In this document: piece by piece, positions 1-10,644 of the stretch
Layout of the letters: each line of letters begins with the position of its first letter
Numbering within the stretch: the first letter of the stretch is position 1
Assembly: GCA_958430865.1 (NCBI GenBank)
Contig: CAUDNR010000313.1
Coordinates: 47,656-111,655, forward strand
DNA length: 64,000 bases
Origin: Entrophospora sp. SA101
Taxonomy: Eukaryota > Glomeromycota > Glomeromycetes > Entrophosporales > Entrophosporaceae
Direction: 5' to 3'
Translations under genes and position numbers: made by a program
Notes under the pieces: generated by a model
Databases searched by the model: none
Told to the model about the DNA's origin: nothing
Seen by the model: only the letters and a program-made list of their open reading frames with translations

Positions 1-208
1 ATAGATAAATGTTGGCGGGTTGACCTGATAACATTTATAATATTAATTTTAATGCTAATTAGATTTTTTTTTCAATTACTTCTTTAAATTTTTTGTTTTT
101 AACTAGTTCTTTTGTCAAAATTCTTCAAAAAAAATGCCTAGATAGCATACGGCTTAACAGTTTGCAAACAATCACCTCAATCGCAAACAATTATTTTTCT
201 TGAAAAAA

Positions 209-284
209 TGGTAGAGTATGGCGGGATCGAACCGCCGACCTTCTGCTTGTAAGGCAGACGCTCTCCCAGCTGAGCTAATACTCT
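209..284 (-). tRNA. tRNA-Val (anticodon UAC)
   Basis: A complete cloverleaf reads on the minus strand: acceptor AGAGTAT pairs with ATACTCT, the anticodon loop is CTTACAA (anticodon UAC) and the T loop is TTCGATC. The CCA end is encoded. It lies 27 bp from tRNA-Arg on the same strand. Confidence 0.96.
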
Positions 285-311
285 GTGGAGATATTATTAT
301 TTTTAACAAAA

Positions 312-387
312 TGGCGCCCATGGAGAGAATCGAACTCCCAACCTAATGCTTAGAAGGCATTTGCTCTATCCATTGAGCCACATGGGC
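312..387 (-). tRNA. tRNA-Arg (anticodon UCU)
   Basis: Cloverleaf on the minus strand with acceptor GCCCATG/CATGGGC, anticodon loop CTTCTAA (anticodon UCU, reads AGA/AGG) and encoded CCA. It is divergent from pepF, whose start codon is 22 bp away, so the promoters of both must lie in a very short space. Confidence 0.96.
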
Positions 388-409
388 TTCATAGTAAAAT
401 TTTAAGTAA

Positions 410-2200
410 ATGCAAAGAAAAGCAGCAAGTAGCCAGTATAAATGAAATTTTACCCATCTTTTTCCTCATCAGCAAGCCTGGGAGGGACAATTAAACAACC
501 TTAATCAAATCACCCAAAAACTAGTTAATCTCCAAGGAAAACTCAATAAATTAGCGAACTTTCGTCGCTATCTCCAATGAGAAAAAGAGTTGTCGCTTCA
601 ATTAGCCAAATTAGGTCAATATTTACATTACGCTGATTTAGATTTAGCCAATTTAGATTTTCAAAAATTAAATATTTTGTATGCTGATAAGTGTCAAGAA
701 ATTACTACTGCTTTGGCTTGGATTGAACCCGAACTAAAGAAAATTGGTTCAGAAACTATTACTAAATGAATAGAAAAAAATAAAGACTTACAACCTTATC
801 AACATAAATTTGAATTATTCTTTCGCTTAGCCAAGTATGTTTTAGCCGAAGAGCAAGAAAAATTGCTCAGCCAAGTAAGTATTTCGCGGCATATTTCCAC
901 CGAACTTTACGATACTTTGGCCTATGCTGACCGCCAACCAATTTTCCTTGATTACGAAGGCCAAAAACAAGAATTAACTTTGACTTTGTATACTAAAATT
1001 ATGGAAAAATCACGACCAAGAGAAGACCAAGATTTTCGCCACGAAGTTAGTCAAAAACGAACCGCTTACTTGCGAGAAAAAAAGCATTCTTTTGCCAAAA
1101 TTTACGAGGGGATTTTGCGGACAGGTGTCGAGGAATTAGCCTTACGGGGTTATCAGTCCACTTTGGAAATGGGATTAATTGGAGACAATGTTCCCCGTGG
1201 AGTTTACGCAAATTTAATCCAGATTGGTCAAAAAAAGGCCCAACTATATCGGGAGTTTCTCCAAATCAAGAAAAAGCATTTTGGTTTAGCCAAGTTCTAC
1301 GCCACGGACAACAGTTTAAAAATGACTCCCCAATACCGACACCAATTTACGGTTGACAAAGCTACCATTTTAAGCAAAAAAGTTCTCCAAATTCTCGGTC
1401 CGGAATACCAAGAAAAGTTAAATTTAGCCCTCCAACCCGGAAGAATTGATTATTACGAAGACACTAATAAGCGGGATGGTGCCTATTCTGCTGGCGGAAA
1501 CGGCGTTGAACCGGTTATTTTGCTGAATTGAGACGACACCCTAAACTCGGTTAATACCCTGGTTCACGAATTAGGTCATTCTGTTCATACTTTCTTTGCC
1601 GAGGAAAATCAACCTTACCCTAACGCTCACTACCCCATTATTTTAGCCGAAGTGGCTTCTACACTTAATGAACATTTGCTCTTTGATTACCTTTACCAAA
1701 ATAGCCAAACCAAAGCAGAAAAAATTTACCTGCTCCAAAGCCGGATTGAAGAAATTATGGGGACTTTCTTTCGGCAAGTCCAGTTCGCCAAATTTGAATG
1801 AGCAGCCCACCAAATGGTGGAAAAAGGAACACCGCTCAATGCTGACAATTTAGCAGATTTATTCCAAAAAATTAATGAAGAATTCGGTGCTGATTTTTTC
1901 GACAAAAAAGAACCAGACAAAAAATTTTCTGCTTGACCACGAATTTCCCATTTTTTCCATTCTCCTTATTACGTTTATAAATATGCCGTGGCAATTACAG
2001 TTTCTTTTCAATTATACCAAGAAGTCAAAAATAACTATATTGTTAATTTATTACAATTTTTAAAAGCCGGGGGGCACAAAGACCCCTTGGCTATTTTGCG
2101 GGATATTGGCATTGATTTAAATAAAACTGATGTTTACCAACCACTATTGGATAATTTGCAAGGAATGATTGAAGAATTAAAAAAATTGACGGGAAAATAA
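410..2200 (+). CDS. pepF: Oligoendopeptidase F (M3 family zinc peptidase)
   Basis: 596-residue cytosolic metallopeptidase that trims oligopeptides. The zinc site HELGHSVH is at residues 386-393, and the N-terminal YKWNFTHLF and the late SPYYVYKYA segment match the family layout. Several in-frame TGA codons fall where the family has Trp, for example in WPRISHFFHSPYY, so a standard-code reading splits it into pieces. The start at 410 is chosen because it gives the full N-terminal helix that begins PepF proteins; the next ATG in that area is out of frame. The length is typical of PepF and the gene looks intact. It stands alone, downstream of two divergent tRNAs. Confidence 0.95.
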
Positions 2201-2320
2201 GTAAAAACAAACGGGCATTAATTTTAGACCCAGTATGACTAATTTCTTTTCGGGACAGTAAAAATTATTATATGAAAAAATTGCAAAGCGAAAGATGAAA
2301 GGAATTACTTTCTAAATAAT

Positions 2321-3577
2321 ATGGCAGAGAAACCGAAGTTTGAGTTAAATAAAGAACACATTAATATTACCACTATTGGTCACGTTGACCACGGCAAGAC
2401 CACTTTAAGTGCGGCGATTACTAAATACGCTGCTAGCAAAGGTTGAGCGAAGTTCGTTGATTACAAAGAAATTGATAGAGCACCCGAAGAAAAAGCCCGA
2501 GGAATTACTATCAATGCTGCCCACTTGGAACTGGAAACCCAAACGAGACATTATTCTTTAACTGATTGTCCCGGACACGCCGATTACGTCAAAAATATGA
2601 TTACCGGAGCTTCCCAAGCCGACGGAGGCATTTTGGTCGTAGCTGCCACGGACGGAGCAATGCCCCAAACCAAGGAGCATTTGCGTTTAGCTCGGCAAAT
2701 TGGCATTAAACACTTGGTAGTTTTCATTAATAAGGTAGATGACGTTAGCGACCTTTCTTTTGTCGACTTAGTGGAAATGGAAATGCGTGATTTGCTCAAT
2801 CAATATAAATTTGACGGACAAAAAACTCCTTTTGTTAAAGGTTCAGCTTTATCGGCTTTGGAAGGAAAAAATCCAGAAATTGGCGAACAAAGAATCGAAG
2901 AATTATTAAATACTATTGATCAATATATTCCTAATCCAGTACGCGATATTTCTAAGCCTTTCTTAATGCCAATTGGCAAAGCGGAAACAAAAACTGGTTT
3001 AGGAACCATCGCCACTGGTAATGTTCTCCGCGGAAAATTAAAGTTAGAACCCCGGGGAACAAACGTGGAAATTGTGGGACTTGGTCCAACTACTAGTGCC
3101 GTAGCTACCGGAATTGAAATGTTTCATAAATCATTAAGCGAAGCCTTACCAGGCTACGATATTGGGGTGCTTCTACGGGGTATCAAACGGGAGCAAATTC
3201 GTCGCGGGCAAGTTCTCGCCGCTCCCGGAACAATTAAAGCTCACGCTAAATTCGAAGCTACTGCTTATATCCTAACCAAAGAAGAAGGTGGACGACACAC
3301 TCCCTTTGGTGGTAGCGACAAAGAAGGTAAAAAAGCCAAAAGCGGGAAAGAATACCGTCCGCAGTTTCATTTTCACACAGCGGATGTTACTGGTAGTATT
3401 TCCTCGCCAAAAAATCCCCAAACTGGCGAATTAGTGGAAATGGTAATGCCGGGAGATAACATTAACTTTACGGTGGAACTAGGTAGTCCGGTTGCCATTG
3501 AAAATAATACTCGCTTTTCCATTCGGGAAGGTGGAAAAACCGTGGGGGAAGGAACAATTACTAAAATTATTGAATAA
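2321..3577 (+). CDS. tuf: Translation elongation factor Tu, divergent
   Basis: 418-residue GTPase delivering aminoacyl-tRNA to the ribosome. G1 is GHVDHGKTT at residues 20-28, G3 DCPGH near 82, G4 NKVD near 137 and G5 SAL. Domains II and III are present but unusual: the normally invariant TGRVERG is TGNVLRG, and a lysine-rich insertion of about 13 residues (around 329-343) sits between HTPF and YRPQF. The stretch [14 protein letters not shown] and other segments remind me of mitochondrial EF-Tu. Its one early Trp codon is TGA (SKG-W-AKF). No fusA or rps genes are adjacent. An AAAGGA lies upstream but rather far from the ATG. Confidence 0.96.
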
Positions 3578-3742
3578 TATTGAATAATAAGAAAAAGGTT
3601 AAAAGCAAGAAAATATTTGCTTCAAATTGGTAATTACCATGAAAAAAAACTAAAACAAAAACAATCCGGATAACCTCAATGAAACAAAAAAACCATCCCC
3701 CACAAAAACAGCAAAAAAAAAAAAACGACACAATAAATCCTT

Positions 3743-3759
3743 TTTCCCTTTAAGGGAAA
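3743..3759. promoter_or_regulatory. Short palindrome upstream of ABC genes
   Basis: TTTCCC-TTTAA-GGGAAA is a perfect inverted repeat in the 244-bp gap between tuf and the ABC ATPase gene, followed by a short AG run (about 3772-3782). It could be a weak terminator of tuf or an operator; it has no clean T tract. The rest of this gap is A-rich and shows no gene. Confidence 0.3.
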
Positions 3760-3821
3760 TCAACAAATAATTAGAGAGAGAGTAGAAAGAAATAAAAATA
3801 CATTAATAAAGAAAATTGAGT

Positions 3822-4560
3822 ATGAATTACGCCATTGAAGTCAAAAATTTTACCAAAAGATTTGGGTATAAAACGGTTGTCAATAATGCTTCTTTCCGAG
3901 TAAAAAGAGGAAGCATTCACGGCTTTATTGGTCCTAATGGTGCCGGCAAAAGCACTACCCTTAATGCTCTTATGGGCTTAGTCATCAGCAGTGGCGGGGA
4001 ACTATTGATTGAAGAAAAAAAAGTAATTACTGACCCGAATTTTAACGCCAATGTTGGTTATGTTCCGGCCGAACCCCTTTTTCCGCGGAACATGAAAGTA
4101 AAAAGTTTCATTGAATTTTGTGGTCTTTTGCGGGATATTCCTGCTTCCCAAGTGGGTCAAAAATTAAATTCTTCCTCTTTAAACAGGTTAAGCAACCAAA
4201 AATGCGTCAGCCTTTCCACCGGACAAAAAAAGTTGCTTCAATTATTCGCGATTAATTTATACCAACCAAAAATTTTAATTCTTGACGAGCCTTTTAATGG
4301 CCTTGACCCGACTAAAAGAACATGGCCTTGACCCGACTAAAAGAACTTTACTTGCCAATAAAATCAAAGAAGTAAGAAGTCAAGGAGGCACGATTTTAAT
4401 GTCAACTCATATTTTATCCGATTTACAAGAATTAGCCGACGAAATTACCATGATTAAAAACGGAAAAATTGTCTATACCGGACTAAAAACGGACGACATT
4501 CAAAGAACTTATGAGCAATATTTCGTCCAGGGTAAGACCAGCGATGATTTATTTGCTTAA
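3822..4560 (+). pseudogene. ABC transporter ATPase broken by a 25-bp duplication
   Basis: ATP-binding subunit of an ABC-2 type exporter. Walker A GPNGAGKST lies near residues 38-46, the signature is LSTGQKK and Walker B ILILDEP. Just after Walker B a perfect 25-bp unit (4297-4321) is repeated at 4322-4346. Because 25 is not a multiple of three the frame shifts and translation ends within a few codons at a TAA. The remainder, including the switch histidine in STHIL, continues in another frame to 4560. Loss of one repeat copy would reopen the frame, so this may be a reversible switch or a fresh mutation. The next gene is its apparent permease, also damaged. Confidence 0.85.
4297..4346. repeat. 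Perfect 25-bp tandem duplication inside ABC ATPase gene
   Basis: Two adjacent identical 25-bp copies beginning ATGGCCTTGACCCG. The duplication lies directly after the Walker B codons and causes the frameshift in the ATPase gene. Similar in kind to the 11-bp duplication at 52506-52527. Confidence 0.95.
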
Positions 4561-4572
4561 AATTATAAATTT

Positions 4573-5401
4573 ATGGAAAAGAATATATTAAAATTGTATA
4601 AATATTACTTAAAAAAGTTATTGAAAAGTTGATATTTTTGGGTTTTTCTCATTTTAAGTTTAATTTGGATATTTGGCCTGCCTTTACTTATTATTTATAA
4701 CTTTGTCGGTTATTACAATATAAACACTCATAAATTTACGACATGAAAAGAAGCGTTTCCTAATTACCGAGAATTCTTGCGCGAGATTTCATCAGGGGTG
4801 ACTGGCGGGGGCAGAAACCACGCTTAATATTGATTTCCTAACCTCGTCAAAGACTTTTTTCTTCTTAATTCCGAAAGTGCTTGGAAGGATATTTTTAGTG
4901 TTCTTTGAAAATTCTTTATTTGGGGTACAATTGGCTTTTGTGCAAGTTTCCTTCTGCTTTTACCAAGTGCTTCCTCTTTAATCAATAGTCCGGAAAAAAA
5001 TGGGGAGGACAAAACTGCTTTAAATTTTTGTTATTCCTTATCTCATTTATTACTTTCTGATAGCGACAAAGGTTTCTTGGGCGGTAGTTTTGACCTTCTT
5101 CTTTTTTTCTAGTTTAATTTTCCCGCTTCTCTATTTTCTGTTGTTTGGAACAACTTTAATTTACTTAAACTCTTTATCGGTTTGATTAAGCGGAATTTTG
5201 GTTTTTATTTTGAATCTTTCACCAGTTATTTGAGAAAATATTAAAGGATGAGCCCGAAGTCCGCAAGTAAACGCAAAATGAGTAGAAAATTTGGCTAAAG
5301 CAAGTAGTAATCTTTTGGTAATTATCCCGCTGGCTTTGCTGATTGGTGGCTTATTTTTGTTTCTTTACCGGGAAAGATTTCGCAAAAAAGATTTTAGTTA
5401 A
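4573..5401 (+). pseudogene. ABC-2 type permease, decayed
   Basis: Starts 12 bp after the ATPase gene and codes for hydrophobic segments of a multi-span permease. The N-terminal frame reads MEKNILKLYKYYLKK and a membrane helix, then meets an in-frame TAA at 4825-4827. The same frame continues afterwards with plausible protein until about 5066, where a one-base shift moves the last third, with several further helices and the end RKKDFS, into another frame. Two lesions plus the broken partner argue for real decay of the transporter, not one sequencing slip. Substrate unknown. Confidence 0.7.
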
Positions 5402-5486
5402 AAAATTCTTGTGTTTCGCTTGGAAAAACCAATTTTGAATGGCTTCCAATAGGCTTTTCTTTTAGATTTATTGTTTCTTTTATTTT

Positions 5487-5487
<1 letters not shown>

Positions 5488-5522
<35 letters not shown>
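5488..5522. repeat. CT dinucleotide microsatellite (17.5 units)
   Basis: An uninterrupted 35-nt CT run, ending 61 bp before the ATG of the small membrane protein at 5584, so in its promoter/leader region. Tracts of this length change by slippage and commonly drive promoter phase variation in mycoplasmas. Similar tracts occur at 22315 and 52192. Confidence 0.95.
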
Positions 5523-5525
<3 letters not shown>

Positions 5526-5583
5526 AACAAAAATTTAACATATTTAACAAAAAAAATCAATACAAAACATAAAAATATAATAT

Positions 5584-5925
5584 ATGAATAAAGATGATAA
5601 AAAAAATAATCCAAAAAAAGTAACAGTTAAGTATAAAGGTCCAAAAGATACCGAAAAGAGAACATTTGAATTAGAAGTTAAAGACGAAGAGCAAACAGTC
5701 GATAACGAAAAGTTCAAAAATGTTAAGAGCAATCCATTTAGAACTAGTTATGAAATATATGTAGGAGGCTCGGATGATAAAAGCGGGAATGATTGAAAAA
5801 CTCAATTTAGCCTCGGAATAGCATCATGGATAGCAATCGCTGTTGGCGTTCTTGCTTTATTGGCTGGTCTATACTTCCTTTTCTTCCGCAAAAAAAAAAA
5901 TAAAAAGGAAGAAGAAGCCTTATAA
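5584..5925 (+). CDS. Small protein with single C-terminal membrane anchor
   Basis: 113 residues: a charged lysine/glutamate-rich N-terminal half (about 1-75) with no signal peptide, one membrane helix (roughly 80-100, WIAIAVGVLALLAGLYFLF) and a tail RKKKNKKEEEAL. An in-frame TGA (Trp 71) hides the C-terminal anchor in a standard-code reading. Expression may vary through the CT tract in its leader. It shares its design (one C-terminal helix, basic then acidic tail) with the proteins at 25853, 37015, 48818, 54098 and 54946. I recognise no family, so function is unknown; a membrane-tethered cytosolic or surface protein is likely. Confidence 0.8.
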
Positions 5926-6016
5926 GCAATTGGGCTTTTAAAAAAGGTTTCAAACTTGCCCTCTTTTCCCCACAAAATTTCATTCTCGGTGGGGAACATG
6001 AATTAATTAAAAAAAT

Positions 6017-6355
6017 ATGTTAAGTGATTTGGTGGATCCAATTGGTTCATTTTTAAAAAAAAACAACTCGCAATTACTCGAGAAAAGCAAACAGTATCCA
6101 TTAATAATAAAATTCTCCGCTAGTTGGTGCGGACCTTGTCGGCAATTACAAGAAAAAATCAACGAATTGCTAAAAGAAAAAAAAGATTTATTATTTTTGG
6201 AAATTGATATTGAAAAACATTCTTCCTTGGCACAAGAACTCAATATTACTAGCATTCCGGCTTCTTTTCTTTTTTTTCAAGGAAAAGTAATCAAAGGTCC
6301 GCAACTCGGAAGAATGGATTTGCCGCAATTGAGAGAATTTGCGAAAGTTGATTAA
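6017..6355 (+). CDS. trxA: Thioredoxin
   Basis: 112 residues, single thioredoxin fold. The redox site WCGPC lies at residues 38-42 and the cis-proline loop SIPASF near 76. It reduces disulfides in cytosolic proteins. The length is normal. The stop codon is 3 bp before tRNA-Glu on the same strand, so both are probably on one transcript separated by tRNA processing. Confidence 0.95.
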   Translation: MLSDLVDPIGSFLKKNNSQLLEKSKQYPLIIKFSASWCGPCRQLQEKINELLKEKKDLLFLEIDIEKHSSLAQELNITSIPASFLFFQGKVIKGPQLGRMDLPQLREFAKVD

Positions 6356-6358
6356 ATG

Positions 6359-6434
6359 GGCCCGTTGGTGAAGCGGCTAACACGCATGCCTTTCACGCAT
6401 GTATTCATGGGTTCGATTCCCATACGGGTCACCA
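6359..6434 (+). tRNA. tRNA-Glu (anticodon UUC)
   Basis: Acceptor GGCCCGT pairs with ACGGGTC, anticodon loop CTTTCAC (UUC), T loop TTCGATT, encoded CCA. It starts 3 bp behind trxA. Confidence 0.95.
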
Positions 6435-6489
6435 AAAATCTTTATTCTTTTTGCCAAGCACAAGCCAAGAAAAATTAAAATGAACGAGA

Positions 6490-7068
6490 ATGAAAGAAAA
6501 TAATCACCGTAGCCGTCCGGATTGAAATCCTTCTATTTCTACTTTTTTTTTAGCGGCTTCTTTCTTTCCTGCTTTAATGCTTACAATTATATTCTGATTG
6601 TTAGACGTTAAAATTTGTAGCAGGGGGTGAATTAGAGCTTTTTGTCTTCTTTGAATCTTTACAATGGCTACTACTGTAATCATTTATGTTTGCTATTTTT
6701 TGTTAAAAATGAGCCAAAGCAAAAATAGCAAAAAAAAGCAGGCAACAAAATATTTATTTTTTCTTTTTGGCGACCAATTGTTAATTAGTTTCCTAACTAT
6801 TGCCGCCTTACGAGCAAACAAATCATGGATAATTTTTTTAATATTACTAGTAATACCAAAAGGATTTTTCATTCATTATTTTTTTAGCCGACCGGTTATG
6901 AAACTGCTCCATAATCAATACCCTGATTATTTTCCCAAAATTTTTGATAAATGGCGACAAAGGTTCACAGGAAAAATAAAAACAACGGGTTGACCGCTAA
7001 TTTTAACCCTCTTTCTTGTTAATTTTCAAGTTACTTCTATGCTTTTTATTCAAAAATTAGTTAAGTAG
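6490..7068 (+). CDS. Multi-span membrane protein, unknown
   Basis: 192 residues with about five hydrophobic segments and basic loops (KMSQSKNSKKKQATK). The ATG at 6490 is used because the frame is open from there, with TGA read as Trp at four sites, and the first membrane helix (FFLAASFFPALMLTIIFWLL) would be lost with the later ATG at 6664. It converges on dnaE and the two 3' ends overlap by 8 bp. No family recognised; a sequence profile search for mycoplasma DUFs would be the check. Confidence 0.65.
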
Positions 7069-9076
7069 TTGTTCCGCGTTTGCTAATTTCGGTTAAATTA
7101 CGGCGGTAGATTTCCGCTTCGGCGAAAGAACAGTCAAAAACGAAAGCAAAAATTTGGCTAATTTGTTCTTCAAAAACCAGCGAACCATAAGTTTCCGCGA
7201 GAATTTGATTAAGAACCGGCGAAGAAAAAATTGCTTTTTGACCTTTTAGTTTCTTCTCCCGAATGACTTCAATGTTTTTTCTCGCTCCGGGACGATTAAG
7301 AGCCAAAATCAGCACCAAGTCTGCAAAATTTTGCGGTTGAAAATAATTAATTAATTCCCGAAAAGAAACAGTATCGAGTTGAGGAATGCCACTAACCAAA
7401 CCATTATTTAGTAATTTTCAAGTGTTTTTGTCTTGGAGATTACATTTTGGTAATTGTTCTTTACCCAAAATTTCTTTGATTTCCCGTAAAGTTCCTAAAC
7501 TGGTCAAATTGAGAAAGTCATATTTTTTTAAACCGAGAAGATTTAAATCTTTTTCCGAGTAATAACTAACTAAACAATCCTTATTTTGTTGGAGAGGAAG
7601 CAATTGTGTTAAAGACTTTTTTTTGTTTTCCGAAATAGCAAAGCCAGAAGCATGAAGAGAACTATTAAAATAAAAGTCTTTGATTTTTTTCGCCCAATTA
7701 AAGAGAAAAGGAAATTTGGCTTGCAAGGCTTTGGTTTTTAAATCTTCTTTCAGAACCTCATCTTTTACGCAACTCATTATTTCTTTTAATTGATTTTCAT
7801 CAGTAATTGGCTTTTTTTGTTGATAATTAACGATTTTGGCACCTTCTTGGAAAGCTTTTTTTCAACCTACTTTTTGGCGGGTAGCCACGCGGGCAATTTG
7901 GTCTTGACCATATTTGTTTTGTAAATAATTAATTACTTCTTTTTGGTTTTCGACATCAATGTCAATATCCGGCGGGGATTTTCTTTTTTCGTTTAAAAAT
8001 CTTTCAAAAAAAAGATTATATTCCAAGGGATCAATTTTGGTAATTCCTAAAAGATAAGCCACCAAAGAAGAAACGGCACTCCCCCTCCCGGGACCGACAA
8101 TAACATTTTGCTGGCGTAAGCCATTAACAATATCGTTAAAAATAAGAAAATAGCGGGTATAGCCTAATTTATTAATGACTTGTAATTCTTCTTCTAATCG
8201 CACTTCGTATTTTTCGCGGGAGGGCTTATTTGAATAAAATAATGCTTGTTCGCAACAAGTTTTTAATTCCGTAAAATCATTTTTGTTGACGACTGACTTG
8301 CTGCTGAAAGAAAATTTCAATTCGATTCGCCGGAGAAAATCCTTTAACCGAGTGAGCAGAATTCCGTAGAATAGTCTGTCGCTGGTACAAAGAGGAAGAA
8401 ACTCCTTTTCGTCGAGATAAGAGATAAATTTTTGGCGAATGTCTATTGGCAAGAAGGATTGGCTAAGCGAAGTTTTGGGCAAAGATTCCAAAAGCGAAGA
8501 ATCTTCCCGAATAAGTGTCTTAACCGCAAAAAAAGGTAATAAATAAGGTAAGATGTGAGCCGGTAATTCTTTTTTGGGGTCCTTAATATAAAAATCAAAG
8601 CCAAGATAAGTCTGTGAGTTCGCTTTTTCCTTGACGGAGAAAAATGATTGCTGGGAAAAGTAAATAATGTCTTTTAAATTATGAACCGAAAAAACTAATA
8701 AGCAATTTTTTTGGCAAGAAATCACCTCTTCCAGCAAAAAAACGCGGTCAACGGGGCTGTTAGGGTTAAAAAATTTTTTAATTAACTCCTTGTAAGCACT
8801 ACTATTTTGGGGATAGACAGTTAATAAATATTGTTTTTCGTTGACTTGGATAATCACTTTAATCCCGATTACTGGTTTAATTTTCTTTTCTTTGCATAAA
8901 TTATAGAAACGCAAAAATTCGTAAGGATAATAATCAGCAGTCACTAGATATTCGCTGCGATTTTTTACTGCTCAACCAATCAGTTCCGGGATTTTGATTA
9001 AAGAAAAAGAAAGATTAGAATTAGTTTGAACATTCAAATGGGGAACAGAGAATGAGCCCAAATCACCACTTACCAT
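7061..9076 (-). CDS. dnaE: DNA polymerase III alpha subunit (DnaE), C-terminally short
   Basis: 671 residues against about 1000 or more for bacterial DnaE. The PHP domain is present but weakly conserved (residues about 1-270). The polymerase core follows: GPGRGSAVSSL near 329, catalytic SPPDIDID near 367, and the third catalytic aspartate in KYDFLNLTSL near 519. The protein stops soon after the fingers motif YGSLVFEEQISQ (near 628), so the rest of the fingers, the beta-clamp binding region, the helix-hairpin-helix and the OB fold are missing. There is no downstream remnant: a convergent gene follows at once. It may be a degenerate second polymerase beside a PolC elsewhere, or a reduced active form. 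Confidence 0.88.
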
Positions 9077-9197
9077 ATAATGTTTTTAGCTCAATTCATC
9101 TTTCTTTCTGGGAAGAGGAGAATAATTAACTTTTGTTTTTTTAATTCCAACATCGTTTTTGTCTTTGCCAGATTTTAAGTAAAAATTTAATAAATTC

Positions 9198-10097
9198 ATG
9201 ACCATTTGAAAAAAAGCAAACGAAGAAGGTTTGAGAAAAAAACTTGGCGAATCTTCCAAAAATCCTTCAAATAACCCAGTTATTGCCAAACTTCAAACCG
9301 AAAAAGAGCAAACAAGAAAGGAAAAAGAATTGTATTTTTATCTCGTTGCAATTGCTTATGATGGCAGTAATTTTGCTGGTTGAGCCAAGCAACCACGGCA
9401 ATTTACTGCTCAGGGTTATATTGAAAAAGTTTTAAACAAAATTTTTAAAATAAACCAAACTTCTCAGCAAAAAATTAGTATTTTGGCCGCCAGCCGAACG
9501 GACAAAGGCGTTCATGCCCTCGACCAAAAATTCACTTTTCGCTTGCCTTTTTTTCTTGCCGGTCAGCAGTTAAAGCAAATCTTGGCTCAATCTTTGCAAA
9601 AATACATTCTAGTTAAAAGTGTTCGCCAAGTAAAAAAAACATTTCACCCGATTAAAAGCGTAAGCCAAAAAGAATATCGTTATTATATTAGCATCGGAGA
9701 ATGTAATTTTTTTTCCAAAAAGTACTGTTGAGAATACAATTTACCACTTGATGCCAAAAAACTCAATAATATTTTAACTATTTTTCAAGGAAAACACGAT
9801 TTTTTTAATTTTTCTTTTTGCCGCCAAAAAGATCAGTCTAAAACTTTCACTGAACGTACTATTGAAAAAATAAAATGTTGAAGAAGTAAAAAATTACTAA
9901 TAATTAGCATAATTGCCCGCAGTTTTTTACGTTATCAAATTCGAGCCATGATTGGCGAAAGCATTAAATGTTACGAAAGAAAACAAGTCCCGGAAAAACT
10001 CAAAGAAAAATTAACTTCCCCCGAACAAAAAAATTTAAAATACCAAGCATTAGCCCCAGCGACTGGTCTCTATCTCTACAAAATAATTTACCAGTAA
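9198..10097 (+). CDS. truA: tRNA pseudouridine(38-40) synthase TruA
   Basis: 299 residues. AYDGSNFAGW opens the catalytic domain, the catalytic aspartate lies in ASRTDKGVHAL, and SFLRYQIRAMIG is the usual C-terminal motif. It makes pseudouridine in the anticodon arm of tRNAs. The ATG at 9198 is the first after an in-frame stop and gives about 50 extra N-terminal residues (charged, K/E-rich) compared with usual TruA of about 245; a later non-ATG start near the LYFYLVAIAYDG segment is possible. Divergent from dnaE. Confidence 0.9.
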
Positions 10098-10121
10098 AGT
10101 TAAAAACTTTTAATAGAGAAA

Positions 10122-10430
10122 ATGTTCAATTGATTAAAAAATTTAGCGAAAGGTTTCCACCAATTGCTTAATGAACCTAGTTGGGATAGTTTAAAAATTT
10201 TTTTCCGGAATAATTGACCAGCAATTTTGCTTTTTATTATCTTAGTTTTTGTGATTTCTTATATTGTTTCTAAAATTTTTGAAATTGTGGTAAAGGCTGC
10301 TTTAGTAATTTTCCTCATTTGATTTATTTTTATGCTGATTTTCAAGCGCAAAGAACTAATGGAAGGTTTGCGAAATATCGGAAAAGGTAGTGAGAATAGT
10401 CAACAAACCGACAATCAATCTGATAAATAA
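10122..10430 (+). CDS. Small membrane protein downstream of truA
   Basis: 102 residues. A cytosolic start (MFNWLKNLAKGFHQLL), two adjacent hydrophobic segments (about 29-70, AILLFIILVFVISYIV and ALVIFLIWFIFMLIF) and a polar C-terminus rich in Q, N and D. Three Trp codons are TGA. It starts 24 bp after truA and is probably co-transcribed. No family recognised. Confidence 0.6.
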
Positions 10431-10487
10431 TTAAAGAAGAAAAAGAATAATAAATTTTAGTCTGGTTATAATAATTTCTTTAATGGT

Positions 10488-10516
10488 GGCGGGACAATCA
10501 TGAGCAAAAACCCGCC
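10488..10516. terminator. Possible hairpin between convergent genes
   Basis: GGCGGG and CCCGCC pair across a 17-nt loop, in the 214-bp gap between two convergent genes. There is no T run, so it is at best a weak bidirectional terminator. Nothing else is visible in this gap. Confidence 0.3.
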
Positions 10517-10644
10517 AAATAATAAGTTAGTTTAATTATCCAAGCAAAAGAGCAATGACAACGAAATCATGAAAAAACATTAATCATTGTGAACTATTTT
10601 TAGCAATTCAACTCTAACAAACTGTTGCTCGGGGTTTATTTTTT

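Noticed and set aside
59..148. 29-codon minus-strand frame (MLSRHFFWRILTKEL) before tRNA-Val
   Set aside because: Too short, no ribosome site or relative recognised; chance in AT-rich DNA is likely.
9086..9289. 67-residue minus-strand frame opposite the truA start
   Set aside because: Antisense to the truA N-terminal region; composition looks like a reverse-strand shadow.
10441..10640. Possible SRP RNA or other structured RNA between convergent genes
   Set aside because: Only a single GGCGGG/CCCGCC stem; no GGAA/GCA tetraloop motif of SRP RNA.
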